This document shows positions 1 through 7,197 of a DNA stretch of 12,519 bases, piece by piece. Made by a program: the position numbers and the translations under genes. The first letter of the stretch is position 1. Every line of letters begins with the position of its first letter. The DNA is from DAOTVS01 sp034436375 (GTDB taxonomy: Bacteria > Chloroflexota > Anaerolineae > SpSt-313), in the NCBI GenBank assembly GCA_034436375.1, contig DAOTVS010000240.1, forward strand, positions 1 to 12,519. The letters run 5' to 3'. The notes beneath the pieces are model-generated. The model made no database searches. It worked only from the letters and a program-made list of their open reading frames with translations, and was not told the origin of the DNA.

Positions 1-2
1 AC

Positions 3-1451
3 CTCTTCGAGCACCTGCAGGCGCTCTCCATCGGCTTTTTCGACACCCACCCTGCCGGTGAGCTGATGAGCCGCCTGACTAACGATATCGACGCCATCAA
101 CCAGGCGGTCTCGCAGAACGTGACTTCCCTGCTGGCCAGTGTGCTCTCAATGGTAGGGATTCTCATTGCGATGTTCGTGCTCAATGCCTGGTTGGCGCTG
201 GCGACGCTCATCGTCGTTCCCATCATGTCCTGGTTCACCGAATTCATCGCCAGGTACACCCGCAAAGGGTTCCGCGACCTGCAGAGGAGCCTTGGTGGGC
301 TGAACAGTGTCATGGAAGAATCCATCAGCGGGCAAAAGGTGGTCAAGGCTTTCCGCAGGAATGAGTCCGTCATCGAGGCTTTTCGCGCGCAGAACGACGC
401 CGTGTACCACGCCGCAGTCTACGCGAACACCTATGCCATGATGCTGATGCCGCTGACGAACGTGCTGGGCAACTTTTTCGTCATCGTCCTGGCCGGCTTG
501 GGCGGCTGGCTGGCCCTGCACAACCTGGTCAGCGTGGGTATGATTGCCACGTTCATCAGCTACGGGCAGAACTTTGTCAACCCGCTGCGCCAGTTGGCGA
601 ATATGTACAACTCGATCCAGGCGGCGTTGGCCGGCGCAGAGCGGGTATTCGAGATCATCGATACCCCGCCAGAAGTGCCCGACGCTCCAGATGCCCTCTC
701 GCTGCAGACCACCAGGGGACATGTGCGCTTCGAAGACGTCAATTTCGGCTATGTGCCTGATACCCCCATCATCAAGGGCATGAGTTTGGAGGCCAAACCC
801 GGGCAGACCATCGCCCTGGTCGGCCCAACCGGGGCAGGCAAGACGACGATCATCAACCTGCTGACTCGTTTTTACGAGATCCAGGGCGGCCGGATCACGA
901 TTGACGGCAGCGACATCCGCGACGTGCGCAAGGCGGACCTGCGGCGCAAGCTCGGACTGGTCCTGCAAGATACGTTCCTATTTGCGGATACCGTCATGGA
1001 AAACCTCCGCTATGGCCGGCTCGACGCGACTGACGAGGAAGTGATGCGGGCCGCCGAAATGGCCGATGCGGATCACTTTATCCGGCAGCTACCTCAGGGA
1101 TACCAGACGGTACTTTCCGAGCGGGCTGGCAACCTGAGCCAGGGCCAGCGCCAGTTGCTGGCCATCGCGCGCGCCATTCTGGCCGACCCGGGCATCCTCA
1201 TCCTGGATGAGGCCACCAGCAGTGTAGACACCCGCACCGAGGCGCGCATCCAGAAAGCGCTGCTGCGTCTCATGCAGGGCCGGACCAGCTTTGTCATCGC
1301 CCACCGCTTGAGCACAATCCGCGACGCCGATAACGTCGTCGTGATCAACCACGGTGAGATCGTCGAGCAGGGCACCCACCAGCAGCTGCTGGACAGGCGT
1401 GGGTTCTACCATCACCTGTACGTGAGCCAGTTCAAGGGCCAGGCGATTTAG
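3..1451 (+). CDS. ABC exporter subunit (fused permease and ATPase), 5'-truncated by window edge
   Basis: This is the C-terminal part of a type-I ABC exporter half-transporter, which moves a substrate out across the cytoplasmic membrane using ATP. The frame is open from base 3, well upstream of the first ATG at 66, and begins with the F-F-D and G-E-L-M-S-R-L-T-N-D-I-D sequence typical of the first cytoplasmic loop of this family, so about 130-160 residues including the first membrane helices lie outside the window. Several hydrophobic membrane segments follow, then a complete nucleotide-binding domain: Walker A GPTGAGKTT (nt 822-848), Q-loop Gln (966-968), signature LSQGQ (1134-1148), Walker B ending in Asp-Glu (1206-1211) and the H-loop His (1302-1304). 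All catalytic motifs look intact. Such half-transporters work as homo- or heterodimers; a partner could be encoded just upstream. Substrate (drug, lipid or peptide) cannot be told. Confidence 0.96.
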   Translation, partial: LFEHLQALSIGFFDTHPAGELMSRLTNDIDAINQAVSQNVTSLLASVLSMVGILIAMFVLNAWLALATLIVVPIMSWFTEFIARYTRKGFRDLQRSLGGLNSVMEESISGQKVVKAFRRNESVIEAFRAQNDAVYHAAVYANTYAMMLMPLTNVLGNFFVIVLAGLGGWLALHNLVSVGMIATFISYGQNFVNPLRQLANMYNSIQAALAGAERVFEIIDTPPEVPDAPDALSLQTTRGHVRFEDVNFGYVPDTPIIKGMSLEAKPGQTIALVGPTGAGKTTIINLLTRFYEIQGGRITIDGSDIRDVRKADLRRKLGLVLQDTFLFADTVMENLRYGRLDATDEEVMRAAEMADADHFIRQLPQGYQTVLSERAGNLSQGQRQLLAIARAILADPGILILDEATSSVDTRTEARIQKALLRLMQGRTSFVIAHRLSTIRDADNVVVINHGEIVEQGTHQQLLDRRGFYHHLYVSQFKGQAI

Positions 1452-1473
1452 GCGCATGTCGCTCTGGAACGCA

Positions 1474-1508
1474 GAACACCCCTCGAGGCTTTGACCCGAG
1501 GGGTGTTC
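1474..1508 (+). terminator. hairpin terminator between convergent genes
   Basis: GAACACCCCTCG (1474-1485) and CGAGGGGTGTTC (1497-1508) form a perfect 12-bp inverted repeat with an 11-nt loop. It lies 22 bp after the ABC exporter stop and 30 bp beyond the stop of the convergent CDF gene. On the + strand a moderately T-containing stretch (to about 1520) follows; on the - strand there is no clear U-run. It probably ends the ABC transcript and may serve both directions. Confidence 0.75.
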
Positions 1509-1538
1509 GCACTTGCTTTCCCAACGAGAGTGGGCTTC

Positions 1539-2741
1539 TCATGTCGCGTTCGCCTCCTGGGCGAGCAGTTGCTCCAGGCTCTCCACCGTCGTTTGCTGCA
1601 CCTGCACACCAGCGTTGGAAAAGACATAGTCCGGGCCCTTGCACTGGATCTCCTCACGCAGGAAGAGGCGATCCACTTTCTGGGCGATCAGCCATTCGGC
1701 GACGCGTATCCCCTTGGCCCGCTCGAGGCCCACGTGGGGGTTGGGCAGTATCTCCTGGCGGGAAAAACGGTGCTGCTCCAGATCCACAATGGCAAAGTAG
1801 GGGGCATCGCCGAAATGCGGCGAGATCTGCCCGGCCATGTCGGCCAGCGGAATAGCCAGGCGCTCCTTCGTCCTTTCCACTGGCTCATAGTGGATCAGGA
1901 TGCGGTCGAGATTGGGAATCCGAGCGCGCAGGTTAGCTTCGAGTTGCTCCGTAACCTGGTGCGCCCTTTCCAGGTTACGCGTGCGGAGAGTAATCTCGGC
2001 CTCGACGAATCGAAAGCGCCCCGAATTGCGTCCTGTAATCCAGTTGACTGAGGCGACGGCAGGCGCCTGAGCCAGAATATCGCGTATCTGGGTGAGGGTT
2101 TCCGGGTCGAGAGAGGCATCGAGCAGCACACGCATGCCATCGCGCAGTAACCCCCACCCCGACCAGACGACAAACCCGACCACAGCTATTGCCGCATAAC
2201 GGTCCAGCGAGACGCCCAGGTAGGCGCCAATGATCGCCACCAACACAATGATCGTAGAGAAGACGTCCGTCTGCGAGTGCCGGGCATCGGCCACCAGGCT
2301 CGGGGAGCCCGCCGTCCGGCCGATTTGCAGTTCATAGCGCCCAAACAGAAATGGGATCAGAACCGCCAGCAGCACGCCGGGGATTAGCCAGGGCGTCACG
2401 CGCACAGGCGGGCCCGGAGGGCCGACGGCGTCCCGCAGGATCTCATAGCCGGCCAGGAAAATGAGCAGGGCCACGATGACCTCGACCACATTCTCAACCT
2501 TGTACAGGCCATAGGGGAAAGAGCTGCTCCGGCGGGTAGAGATACGCAGGCCCAGGATCACTGCCACAGAGGAAAAGACATCCACCAGCGAATGGATGCC
2601 ATCGGCAGCCAGGGCCAGGCTGCCAGATATGGCAGCCAGACCCAGCTTCAGGCCGCTCAGTGTCAGATTCGTCAGCAGGGAGTATACTCCCACCCGCTGC
2701 AGGGTCGATTCGCTTGTACGTGCCGGCTCTACACTATTCAA
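1539..2741 (-). CDS. CDF-family cation efflux transporter with C-terminal NifX/NifB-like (dinitrogenase cofactor) domain
   Basis: A 400-residue cation diffusion facilitator, predicted to export divalent metal (Zn, Fe, Mn or similar) across the cytoplasmic membrane in exchange for protons. Residues about 15-200 carry the membrane domain. The two metal-site helices show H50-x3-D54 (in A-D-G-I-H-S-L-V-D) and H155-x3-D159 (in A-D-A-R-H-S-Q-T-D), the HD-HD arrangement rather than the DD-HD of E. coli FieF. Residues about 212-287 fit the cytoplasmic dimerisation domain. Residues about 294-395 are a further domain resembling the Nitro_FeMo-Co fold of NifX/NafY (S-P-H-F-G-D-A-P-Y-F near 307, R-V-A-E-W-L-I near 346, G-P-x3-F-x2-A-G-V near 369), so the protein is about 100 residues longer than a plain CDF. 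The start is TTG at 2741: an in-frame TAA lies two codons upstream and GAGGT sits 5 nt before it. The metal specificity is not settled by the motifs. Confidence 0.93.
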   Translation of the reverse strand: MNSVEPARTSESTLQRVGVYSLLTNLTLSGLKLGLAAISGSLALAADGIHSLVDVFSSVAVILGLRISTRRSSSFPYGLYKVENVVEVIVALLIFLAGYEILRDAVGPPGPPVRVTPWLIPGVLLAVLIPFLFGRYELQIGRTAGSPSLVADARHSQTDVFSTIIVLVAIIGAYLGVSLDRYAAIAVVGFVVWSGWGLLRDGMRVLLDASLDPETLTQIRDILAQAPAVASVNWITGRNSGRFRFVEAEITLRTRNLERAHQVTEQLEANLRARIPNLDRILIHYEPVERTKERLAIPLADMAGQISPHFGDAPYFAIVDLEQHRFSRQEILPNPHVGLERAKGIRVAEWLIAQKVDRLFLREEIQCKGPDYVFSNAGVQVQQTTVESLEQLLAQEANAT

Positions 2742-2771
2742 GGGTTACCTCGCTCATGCGCGCTGCGGCCC

Positions 2772-2800
2772 ATTATAGGCGCCCGAAGAGCTCGAGGCAA
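2772..2800 (-). promoter_or_regulatory. sigma-70-type promoter of the CDF transporter gene
   Basis: Read on the - strand, TTGCCT (2800-2795) is followed after exactly 17 nt by a perfect TATAAT (2777-2772). The start point would fall near 2765, leaving a short leader of about 24 nt with GAGGT before the TTG start. The -35 hexamer matches consensus at 4 of 6 positions, the -10 at 6 of 6. Confidence 0.7.
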
Positions 2801-2805
2801 TCTGC

Positions 2806-2844
2806 ATGTATCTTTTGCGCATGCTTGCGGCTCTTTATGCTTGC
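2806..2844 (+). repeat. short direct repeats in the sigma-factor upstream region (possible operator)
   Basis: ATGCTTGC occurs at 2821-2828 and again at 2837-2844, 16 bp apart, and a partial copy (ATG, with GC before it) lies at 2806. They sit in the 134-bp divergent gap between the CDF and sigma-factor starts, just upstream of the sigma GTG. A weak promoter for the sigma gene could overlap (TTGCGC 2815-2820, then TATGCT 2836-2841 with only 15 bp spacing). Regulator binding is a guess; two 8-mers in a GC-rich gap may be chance. Confidence 0.25.
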
Positions 2845-2875
2845 AAGAGATGGAAAGCATTCTCGGGGAAATAAA

Positions 2876-3448
2876 GTGGCGACTGATAGCAGTGACTCCG
2901 AACTCATCTCCGCCTGCATCGCGGGGCAAAGCTGGGCATGGGACGCCCTTGTCGATCGCTACAAGGGTTTGATCTACTCCATTGCTCTGCGCTCCGGCCT
3001 CACCCAGGAGGATGCTGCCGACGTCTTCCAGACTGTGTTTGCGCATCTGCTCCAACACCTGACGACGATCCGCGAGCCCCAGGGGCTGGCAGCCTGGCTC
3101 ATCACGGCAACCAAGCGTGAGTGCTGGCGCATGTTGCGCAAGCGGCAGCGCGAGCCCGCTGCCAGCGAGGTGCCCCTAATCCAGACAACAGCCCGGGGCT
3201 GGGCCGAGAGTGTGCAGTCCGAAGAGAACTTGTTGGCCTGGCATGGCTTTATCCATGAGGCCCTGGCGCAAATCGGCGAGCGTTGCCGGCAAATGCTGAC
3301 GCTCCTGTATCTGGAGCCTGAGGAACCCTCCTACGACGAGATCAGTGCGCGCCTGGGCCTGCCCCGTGGCAGCATCGGCCCCACGCGTGCACGGTGCCTG
3401 GCCAAGATGCGCGACCTGTTGACAAAGATGGGGATGAATGTAAAGTGA
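2876..3448 (+). CDS. ECF-type sigma-70 family RNA polymerase sigma factor
   Basis: A 190-residue sigma factor with only regions 2 and 4, the ECF layout, which directs RNA polymerase to a dedicated promoter set. Region 2 spans about residues 20-92 (D-R-Y-K-G-L-I-Y-S-I-A near 27, then the A-A-W-L-I-T-A-T-K-R-E-C-W motif of region 2.3-2.4 near 72). Region 4 spans about 128-182 and ends with the helix-turn-helix S-Y-D-E-I-S-A-R-L-G-L-P (152-163) followed by S-I-G-P-T-R-A-R-C-L, a variant of the more usual V-K-S-R-L-x-R-A-R run. The start is taken as GTG at 2876 because GGGGA (2865-2869) precedes it at good spacing and the domain begins soon after; an in-frame ATG at 2837 has no ribosome site, and ATGs further up fall inside the divergent CDF gene. 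It overlaps the anti-sigma gene by four bases, so the two should be made together and form one regulatory pair. Confidence 0.92.
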   Translation: MATDSSDSELISACIAGQSWAWDALVDRYKGLIYSIALRSGLTQEDAADVFQTVFAHLLQHLTTIREPQGLAAWLITATKRECWRMLRKRQREPAASEVPLIQTTARGWAESVQSEENLLAWHGFIHEALAQIGERCRQMLTLLYLEPEEPSYDEISARLGLPRGSIGPTRARCLAKMRDLLTKMGMNVK

Positions 3449-4644
3449 ACCGCCATCCCGTGAGCCTGGAGAACCTTGCCGACTGGGAAGATGGACGCCT
3501 GGACCCGGAGACACGCCGGCGGGTGAACGAACACCTGCGCACAGGGTGCCCATCCTGCCAGGCTGACCTGCGTTGGCTGCGCCAGTTCAAGCAGGCCGCC
3601 CGAGTCCAGGGCTATGTAGAGCCACCCGCCGAGCTGGCCCGCCGGGCCAAGGCCCTCTACCGCGCCCCCAGCGCGCGGGCTGTGCCTGGGCGCTTTGCCT
3701 TGGGCTCGCTGCGCCGCTTCACGCCCGCCCGGGCCGTGCTGGCGGCTTTGCTGCTCGTGATTCTGGGTGGGGTGCTGTTTCTCATCCAGGCGCCCACGGT
3801 CCTGGCTCACCAGGCGCTGGTAGCGGCTGCCCAGGGCGTCGTACAGGCACGCCCTGTCGGCGCCCCAGAATGGCACCCCGTGCACGTGGGCGACCGTCTG
3901 AGCGAGGGCGATGAGGTGCAGGTGCCCGACGGCCAGGCAACACTATCCCTGTTTGCCGGATGCCGCCTGGATCTCTCTGCTGGGGCAGAGCTCAAGATCG
4001 TGTCATTGCGCTCGGGCCTGCTCGGGGGAACTCTCCGGGTCACCCTGCTACAAGATACCGGCGTGGCGCACTATGACGTGCCGCCGCTGGCCCGGCTCTC
4101 TTCTTTCACCCTGCGCACACCGACCGGTCTGATCACCTGCCAAGCCGGCCGTTTCTCGGTGAATGCACGGGCGGACGAAACTACGGTCACCGTTTTCCAG
4201 GGTACGGTGCGAGCTGCCGGCGGATTGCACAGCACCATGCTGTCCGCTGGGCAGGCCGCCGTCATCCCGGCACAGGGACCGGTGCAGGTCCAGCCCACAC
4301 CAGAGAGTCCGGCAAATGAAGGAAACCCGACGTCGGGTGGGATACCCACAAGCACACCGTCTGGCCACCCCACCAGCACGGGGGTTCCCCTACCCACGCA
4401 GGCGGTAGCTGCCCCGGCAGGCACAACGCCCGCCCACACAGGCACGCCGGAGGCAGGCCCACAGGCCACCACGATGCCGGCGACCGAGATGCATGCCACG
4501 CAGGGGCTTCCGACCCCGTCCGAGACAGCTGCCATGGGTCAGTCGTCTACACCTCAGGCAGCGGCGCCGGAGCACACCGCGCAGCCGAGCGGCCCATCAG
4601 GCTCAACTGGAGGATGGCAAAGGCCAGGAGGTCCCGCAGATTAG
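3445..4644 (+). CDS. membrane-anchored anti-sigma factor: zinc-finger domain, one TM helix, FecR domain, Pro/Thr-rich tail
   Basis: A 399-residue single-pass membrane protein expected to hold the sigma factor encoded just before it. Residues about 7-52 form an anti-sigma zinc-finger-like domain with H30-x4-C35-x2-C38; classical ZAS domains have H-x3-C-x2-C, so one extra residue is present. A hydrophobic helix at about 97-115 crosses the membrane. Residues about 125-270 resemble a FecR domain (V-G-D-R-L-S-E-G-D-E-V near 152, T-P-T-G near 228, V-F-Q-G-T-V near 252), which would lie outside the membrane. From about 280 to the end the chain is low in complexity and rich in Pro, Thr, Ser, Gly and Ala, like a cell-wall spacer. 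The start is GTG at 3445, overlapping the sigma stop as GTGA, with GGGGA at 3430-3434; the in-frame ATG at 3394 lies inside the sigma gene. No TonB receptor is nearby, so a role in iron transport is not implied. Confidence 0.87.
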   Translation: MNRHPVSLENLADWEDGRLDPETRRRVNEHLRTGCPSCQADLRWLRQFKQAARVQGYVEPPAELARRAKALYRAPSARAVPGRFALGSLRRFTPARAVLAALLLVILGGVLFLIQAPTVLAHQALVAAAQGVVQARPVGAPEWHPVHVGDRLSEGDEVQVPDGQATLSLFAGCRLDLSAGAELKIVSLRSGLLGGTLRVTLLQDTGVAHYDVPPLARLSSFTLRTPTGLITCQAGRFSVNARADETTVTVFQGTVRAAGGLHSTMLSAGQAAVIPAQGPVQVQPTPESPANEGNPTSGGIPTSTPSGHPTSTGVPLPTQAVAAPAGTTPAHTGTPEAGPQATTMPATEMHATQGLPTPSETAAMGQSSTPQAAAPEHTAQPSGPSGSTGGWQRPGGPAD

Positions 4645-4651
4645 CCCACTC

Positions 4652-7090
4652 TCACCAGCTGAGGCCAACCTTCCGCACCAGAAAGAACTTGATCAGGTCG
4701 TTGACGACCAGCGTGAAGAACAGCGAGTAGAAGAACACAAAGGCTGTCGTAGCCAGGGGCAGCGGGCTCAAACCGGGGATGCCCACCGTGGCCAGCACTG
4801 TGCCGATGACCAGGTCGGCCCCGTTCGCAATCAGCAGGGTCTTGCTCGGCAGCGAGTCCCAAAAGTGCCCTCGCTCCCGCACAGCAAAGATCGAGAACAT
4901 GGCAAAGTAGAACAACAGCTCGAAGGAGAAGGTACAGAGCGCCTGATCGTTATTGCGGATGCCAAAGTGGGCAAACCCGATATACAACAACGCGAATGCC
5001 TCGACCACCATCAGCAAGCCCATGATGACCGATATCTTGACCAGGGCCACCATGTTCCAGTCCTCTGGTGTCTGCGAGCCGCGCACATTGTCGGTGGCAA
5101 AGGAGATCTTGACAAAGTCGGTCATGAGCATCATCAGCATCATGGCAAAGGCAGAGACGACGAACTTGCCAGTGATGAGGAAAGCAAAGACGACAAAGGC
5201 CGATTTGATGATAGTCCGGCTGATCTTGTTGATGATCCAGGTCGCAATGCGCTGGTAGACCATGCGGCCATTCTTGACCAGGTCTACGATGCCGGCCAGG
5301 CCCTCATCGGTGAGCACCACACTGGCGGCCCCCTTGGCCACATCAGTCGCGGTGCTGACCGCGATGCCAACCTCCGCCTGGCGGAGGGCCGGCGCGTCGT
5401 TGACTCCGTCGCCCGTCATGCCGACAACATGCTTGCGGGCCTGCAAGCTCTTGACCACAGTGTACTTGCCTTCAGGGTAGATCTCCGCAAATCCGTCACT
5501 GCTCTCGGCAATCTGCCCCGCCTGCAGCGCATCCTGGCCAGCGGCCTCCTCAAGATCGGCCACCCGGCGCACGTTCCGGCCCAGCCCCACCGAGCTGGCA
5601 ATCTCCCGGGCAATGGGCAGGGCATCGCCAGTGAGCATCTTGACCGACACGCCCAGGGCCCTGAGCTCTTTGATCAGGAGGGCGGAATCGGCCCGCGGGG
5701 TATCGCTCAAGGTGACGATGCCGGCCAGGTGAGGCTGCTCTTGCCCGCGGGCCCAGGCTACCGCCAGGGTCTTGGCCCCCGCCTGCGTCGACGTCTGCGT
5801 GCGCGCCTCCAACTCCTCCACGGCCTCGGGCGCCAGGCCGCAGGCGTCAGCAATCGTCTTGACCGCGCCCTTGATCACCCGGAGCTCAGCCCCATTGACC
5901 TCCACCAGCGCCTCTGTACGACGCGTCTTGGGGTCGAAAGGCACGAAGGATTTCTGGTTCACGCCAAGGATATCGATCCCCCGCTCCCGGGCCGCGGAGA
6001 TAAAGGCCATATCGATTGGATCATGGTTGGCCTCCTGCGAGGCCGCCGCCCCATAGAGGATGATGTCGCGCTCGCTGGAACTGTCGACGGGCAGAACGCC
6101 GGTGATTGCCAGTCGGTTGGTAGTAATCGTGCCCGTCTTGTCGACGCAGAGCACGTCCATGGTCGCGGCATCATCGGAGGCGCTCAACCGCGTCACCAGG
6201 ACGCCCTTTTTGGCCAGCTGCATGGATCCAAGGGCCATGCTGACCGTGAACATGACGGGCAGCGCCACCGGCACGGCGCCCAACAGCAACACCAGCATCA
6301 GCGGCAGCATATCCAGAAGCGGTATCCCACGGATGAGCATAAAGACCAGGGTGACAGCCAGCAGAGCGCCAACGATGATGAAAAGCCAGCGCACAACCCG
6401 GGAGATGACCTCCTCGGCATGCAGCTTGGGCCGCGCGATCTGCACCAGCTCAGTGGTGCGCCCATAGTAGGTCCGCACGCCCGTCAGGGCAACGATGCCC
6501 GTCGCCTCACTGCGACGCACGATGGAGCCGGAATAGAGGATATCTCCGGGCGCCTTCTCGACCTCCATGCTTTCGCCAGTCAGAGTCGACTGGTCCACGC
6601 CCAGCTCGCCTGTGATGATCTTGATATCGGCCGGCACAAAGTCGCCGGCGCGCAAGCGGATAATGTCCCCCGGCACCAGCTCATGCGCGGGCAAGACCTT
6701 CCATACGCCGTCGCGCAGCGTCCTGGCGCTCACCTGCAGCTTGCTGCGCAGCATGTCAACGGCCTGAGAGGCCCGCTGTTCCTGGGCAAAACCAAGGATC
6801 GCATTGACGACCAGCAGCGCCGTGACGATATACACATCAGAGAACTTGTGCAGGATCAACGAGAGAATGATGATCAGCTCAAGCATCCACGGGGAAAGGC
6901 CCCAGAACTTTTTTACGAACTGACGCCAGGGGTTGATTTTCTTCTCGGGGATCTCATTGGCCCCGTACTGCTTGAGCCTGGCCGCCGCTTCGCTCTGCGT
7001 CAGCCCCTTTTCCACACTGGAGCCGAGCCGCTCGAGAATCTCGGTTGGCGCCAATGATAGCAAGTCCGACTTGTCCATTGTTGTAGCCAT
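4652..7090 (-). CDS. P3A-type (proton-pumping) P-type ATPase
   Basis: An 812-residue P-type ATPase of the plasma-membrane H+-ATPase class, expected to pump protons out of the cytoplasm at the cost of ATP. The actuator loop has T-G-E-S (171-174). Membrane helix 4 carries P-V-A-L-P (274-278), which fits proton pumps better than the P-E-G-L-P of calcium pumps. The phosphorylated Asp is D317 in D-K-T-G-T, nucleotide-binding K-G-A is at 407-409, M-L-T-G-D at 485-489 and the hinge T-G-D-G-V-N-D at 559-565. In helix 6, D658 (M-T-D-F-V-K-I-S) sits where plant pumps have their proton-carrying Asp. The C-terminus ends shortly after the last helix, so the autoinhibitory tail of plant enzymes is missing, as in archaeal and bacterial homologues of about 800 residues. 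ATG at 7090 has AGAGG 8 nt upstream; its ATG overlaps the TGA of a leader ORF. Ion specificity is inferred from motifs. Confidence 0.94.
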   Translation of the reverse strand: MATTMDKSDLLSLAPTEILERLGSSVEKGLTQSEAAARLKQYGANEIPEKKINPWRQFVKKFWGLSPWMLELIIILSLILHKFSDVYIVTALLVVNAILGFAQEQRASQAVDMLRSKLQVSARTLRDGVWKVLPAHELVPGDIIRLRAGDFVPADIKIITGELGVDQSTLTGESMEVEKAPGDILYSGSIVRRSEATGIVALTGVRTYYGRTTELVQIARPKLHAEEVISRVVRWLFIIVGALLAVTLVFMLIRGIPLLDMLPLMLVLLLGAVPVALPVMFTVSMALGSMQLAKKGVLVTRLSASDDAATMDVLCVDKTGTITTNRLAITGVLPVDSSSERDIILYGAAASQEANHDPIDMAFISAARERGIDILGVNQKSFVPFDPKTRRTEALVEVNGAELRVIKGAVKTIADACGLAPEAVEELEARTQTSTQAGAKTLAVAWARGQEQPHLAGIVTLSDTPRADSALLIKELRALGVSVKMLTGDALPIAREIASSVGLGRNVRRVADLEEAAGQDALQAGQIAESSDGFAEIYPEGKYTVVKSLQARKHVVGMTGDGVNDAPALRQAEVGIAVSTATDVAKGAASVVLTDEGLAGIVDLVKNGRMVYQRIATWIINKISRTIIKSAFVVFAFLITGKFVVSAFAMMLMMLMTDFVKISFATDNVRGSQTPEDWNMVALVKISVIMGLLMVVEAFALLYIGFAHFGIRNNDQALCTFSFELLFYFAMFSIFAVRERGHFWDSLPSKTLLIANGADLVIGTVLATVGIPGLSPLPLATTAFVFFYSLFFTLVVNDLIKFFLVRKVGLSW

Positions 7091-7185
7091 CAGTGCAGCC
7101 TCTGCCCACGCGGGCGAACATCCATCGGACAGAGGGGCCCAGGGTCGCCGTACCGATGGAGTAGAATGTGTACCTTTACCGTCAT
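7090..7185 (-). CDS. small leader ORF coupled to the P-type ATPase (31 aa)
   Basis: Reading on the - strand, a GGAGGT Shine-Dalgarno sequence (7197-7192) stands 6 nt before ATG at 7185 (a second, in-frame ATG at 7188 is only 3 nt away). The frame runs 31 codons to a TGA at 7092-7090 that overlaps the ATG of the ATPase gene (TGATG). The peptide begins M-T-V-K-V-H-I-L-L-H-R, has one Cys in a P-L-C-P-M-D motif and ends R-G-Q-R-L-H; it has no signal peptide or membrane helix and I recognise no family. The ribosome site is stronger than the one of the ATPase itself, and the stop/start overlap suggests translational coupling. It could be a leader peptide whose translation controls the ATPase, or a small functional protein. 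No homology evidence is available, so the coding claim rests on the ribosome site and the overlap. Confidence 0.5.
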   Translation of the reverse strand: MTVKVHILLHRYGDPGPLCPMDVRPRGQRLH

Positions 7186-7197
7186 CATTCTACCTCC
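7099..7197 (-). promoter_or_regulatory. possible translational attenuator: three competing hairpins in the ATPase leader
   Basis: In the - strand transcript, hairpin I pairs 7197-7186 with 7168-7158 (11 bp with one bulged G) and covers the leader ORF Shine-Dalgarno and first ATG. Hairpin II pairs TCCATCGG (7160-7153) with CCGATGGA (7128-7121), a perfect 8 bp. Hairpin III pairs 7135-7126 with 7108-7099 (10 bp, two of them G-U) and covers the AGAGG of the ATPase. II shares bases with both I (7160-7158) and III (7128-7126), so neighbours exclude one another. The layout would let translation of the leader ORF decide whether the ATPase ribosome site is free. The pairings are read directly; the regulatory role is inference. 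Confidence 0.4.

Noticed and set aside
147..968. Open frame of 273 codons on the - strand opposite the ABC exporter
   Set aside because: Same antisense effect; no ribosome site or recognisable motif, and the opposite strand has unbroken ABC motifs.
2660..2875. Longer sigma factor starting inside the divergent CDF gene
   Set aside because: The extra residues do not resemble region 1.2 or 2.1, and GTG at 2876 has a proper ribosome site.
4493..7057. Open frame of 854 codons on the + strand, antisense to the P-type ATPase
   Set aside because: It lies opposite a clear family member, is rich in Gln, His, Asp and Arg in the pattern given by reading GC-rich codons backwards, and shows no domain. 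Long antisense frames are expected at this base composition.
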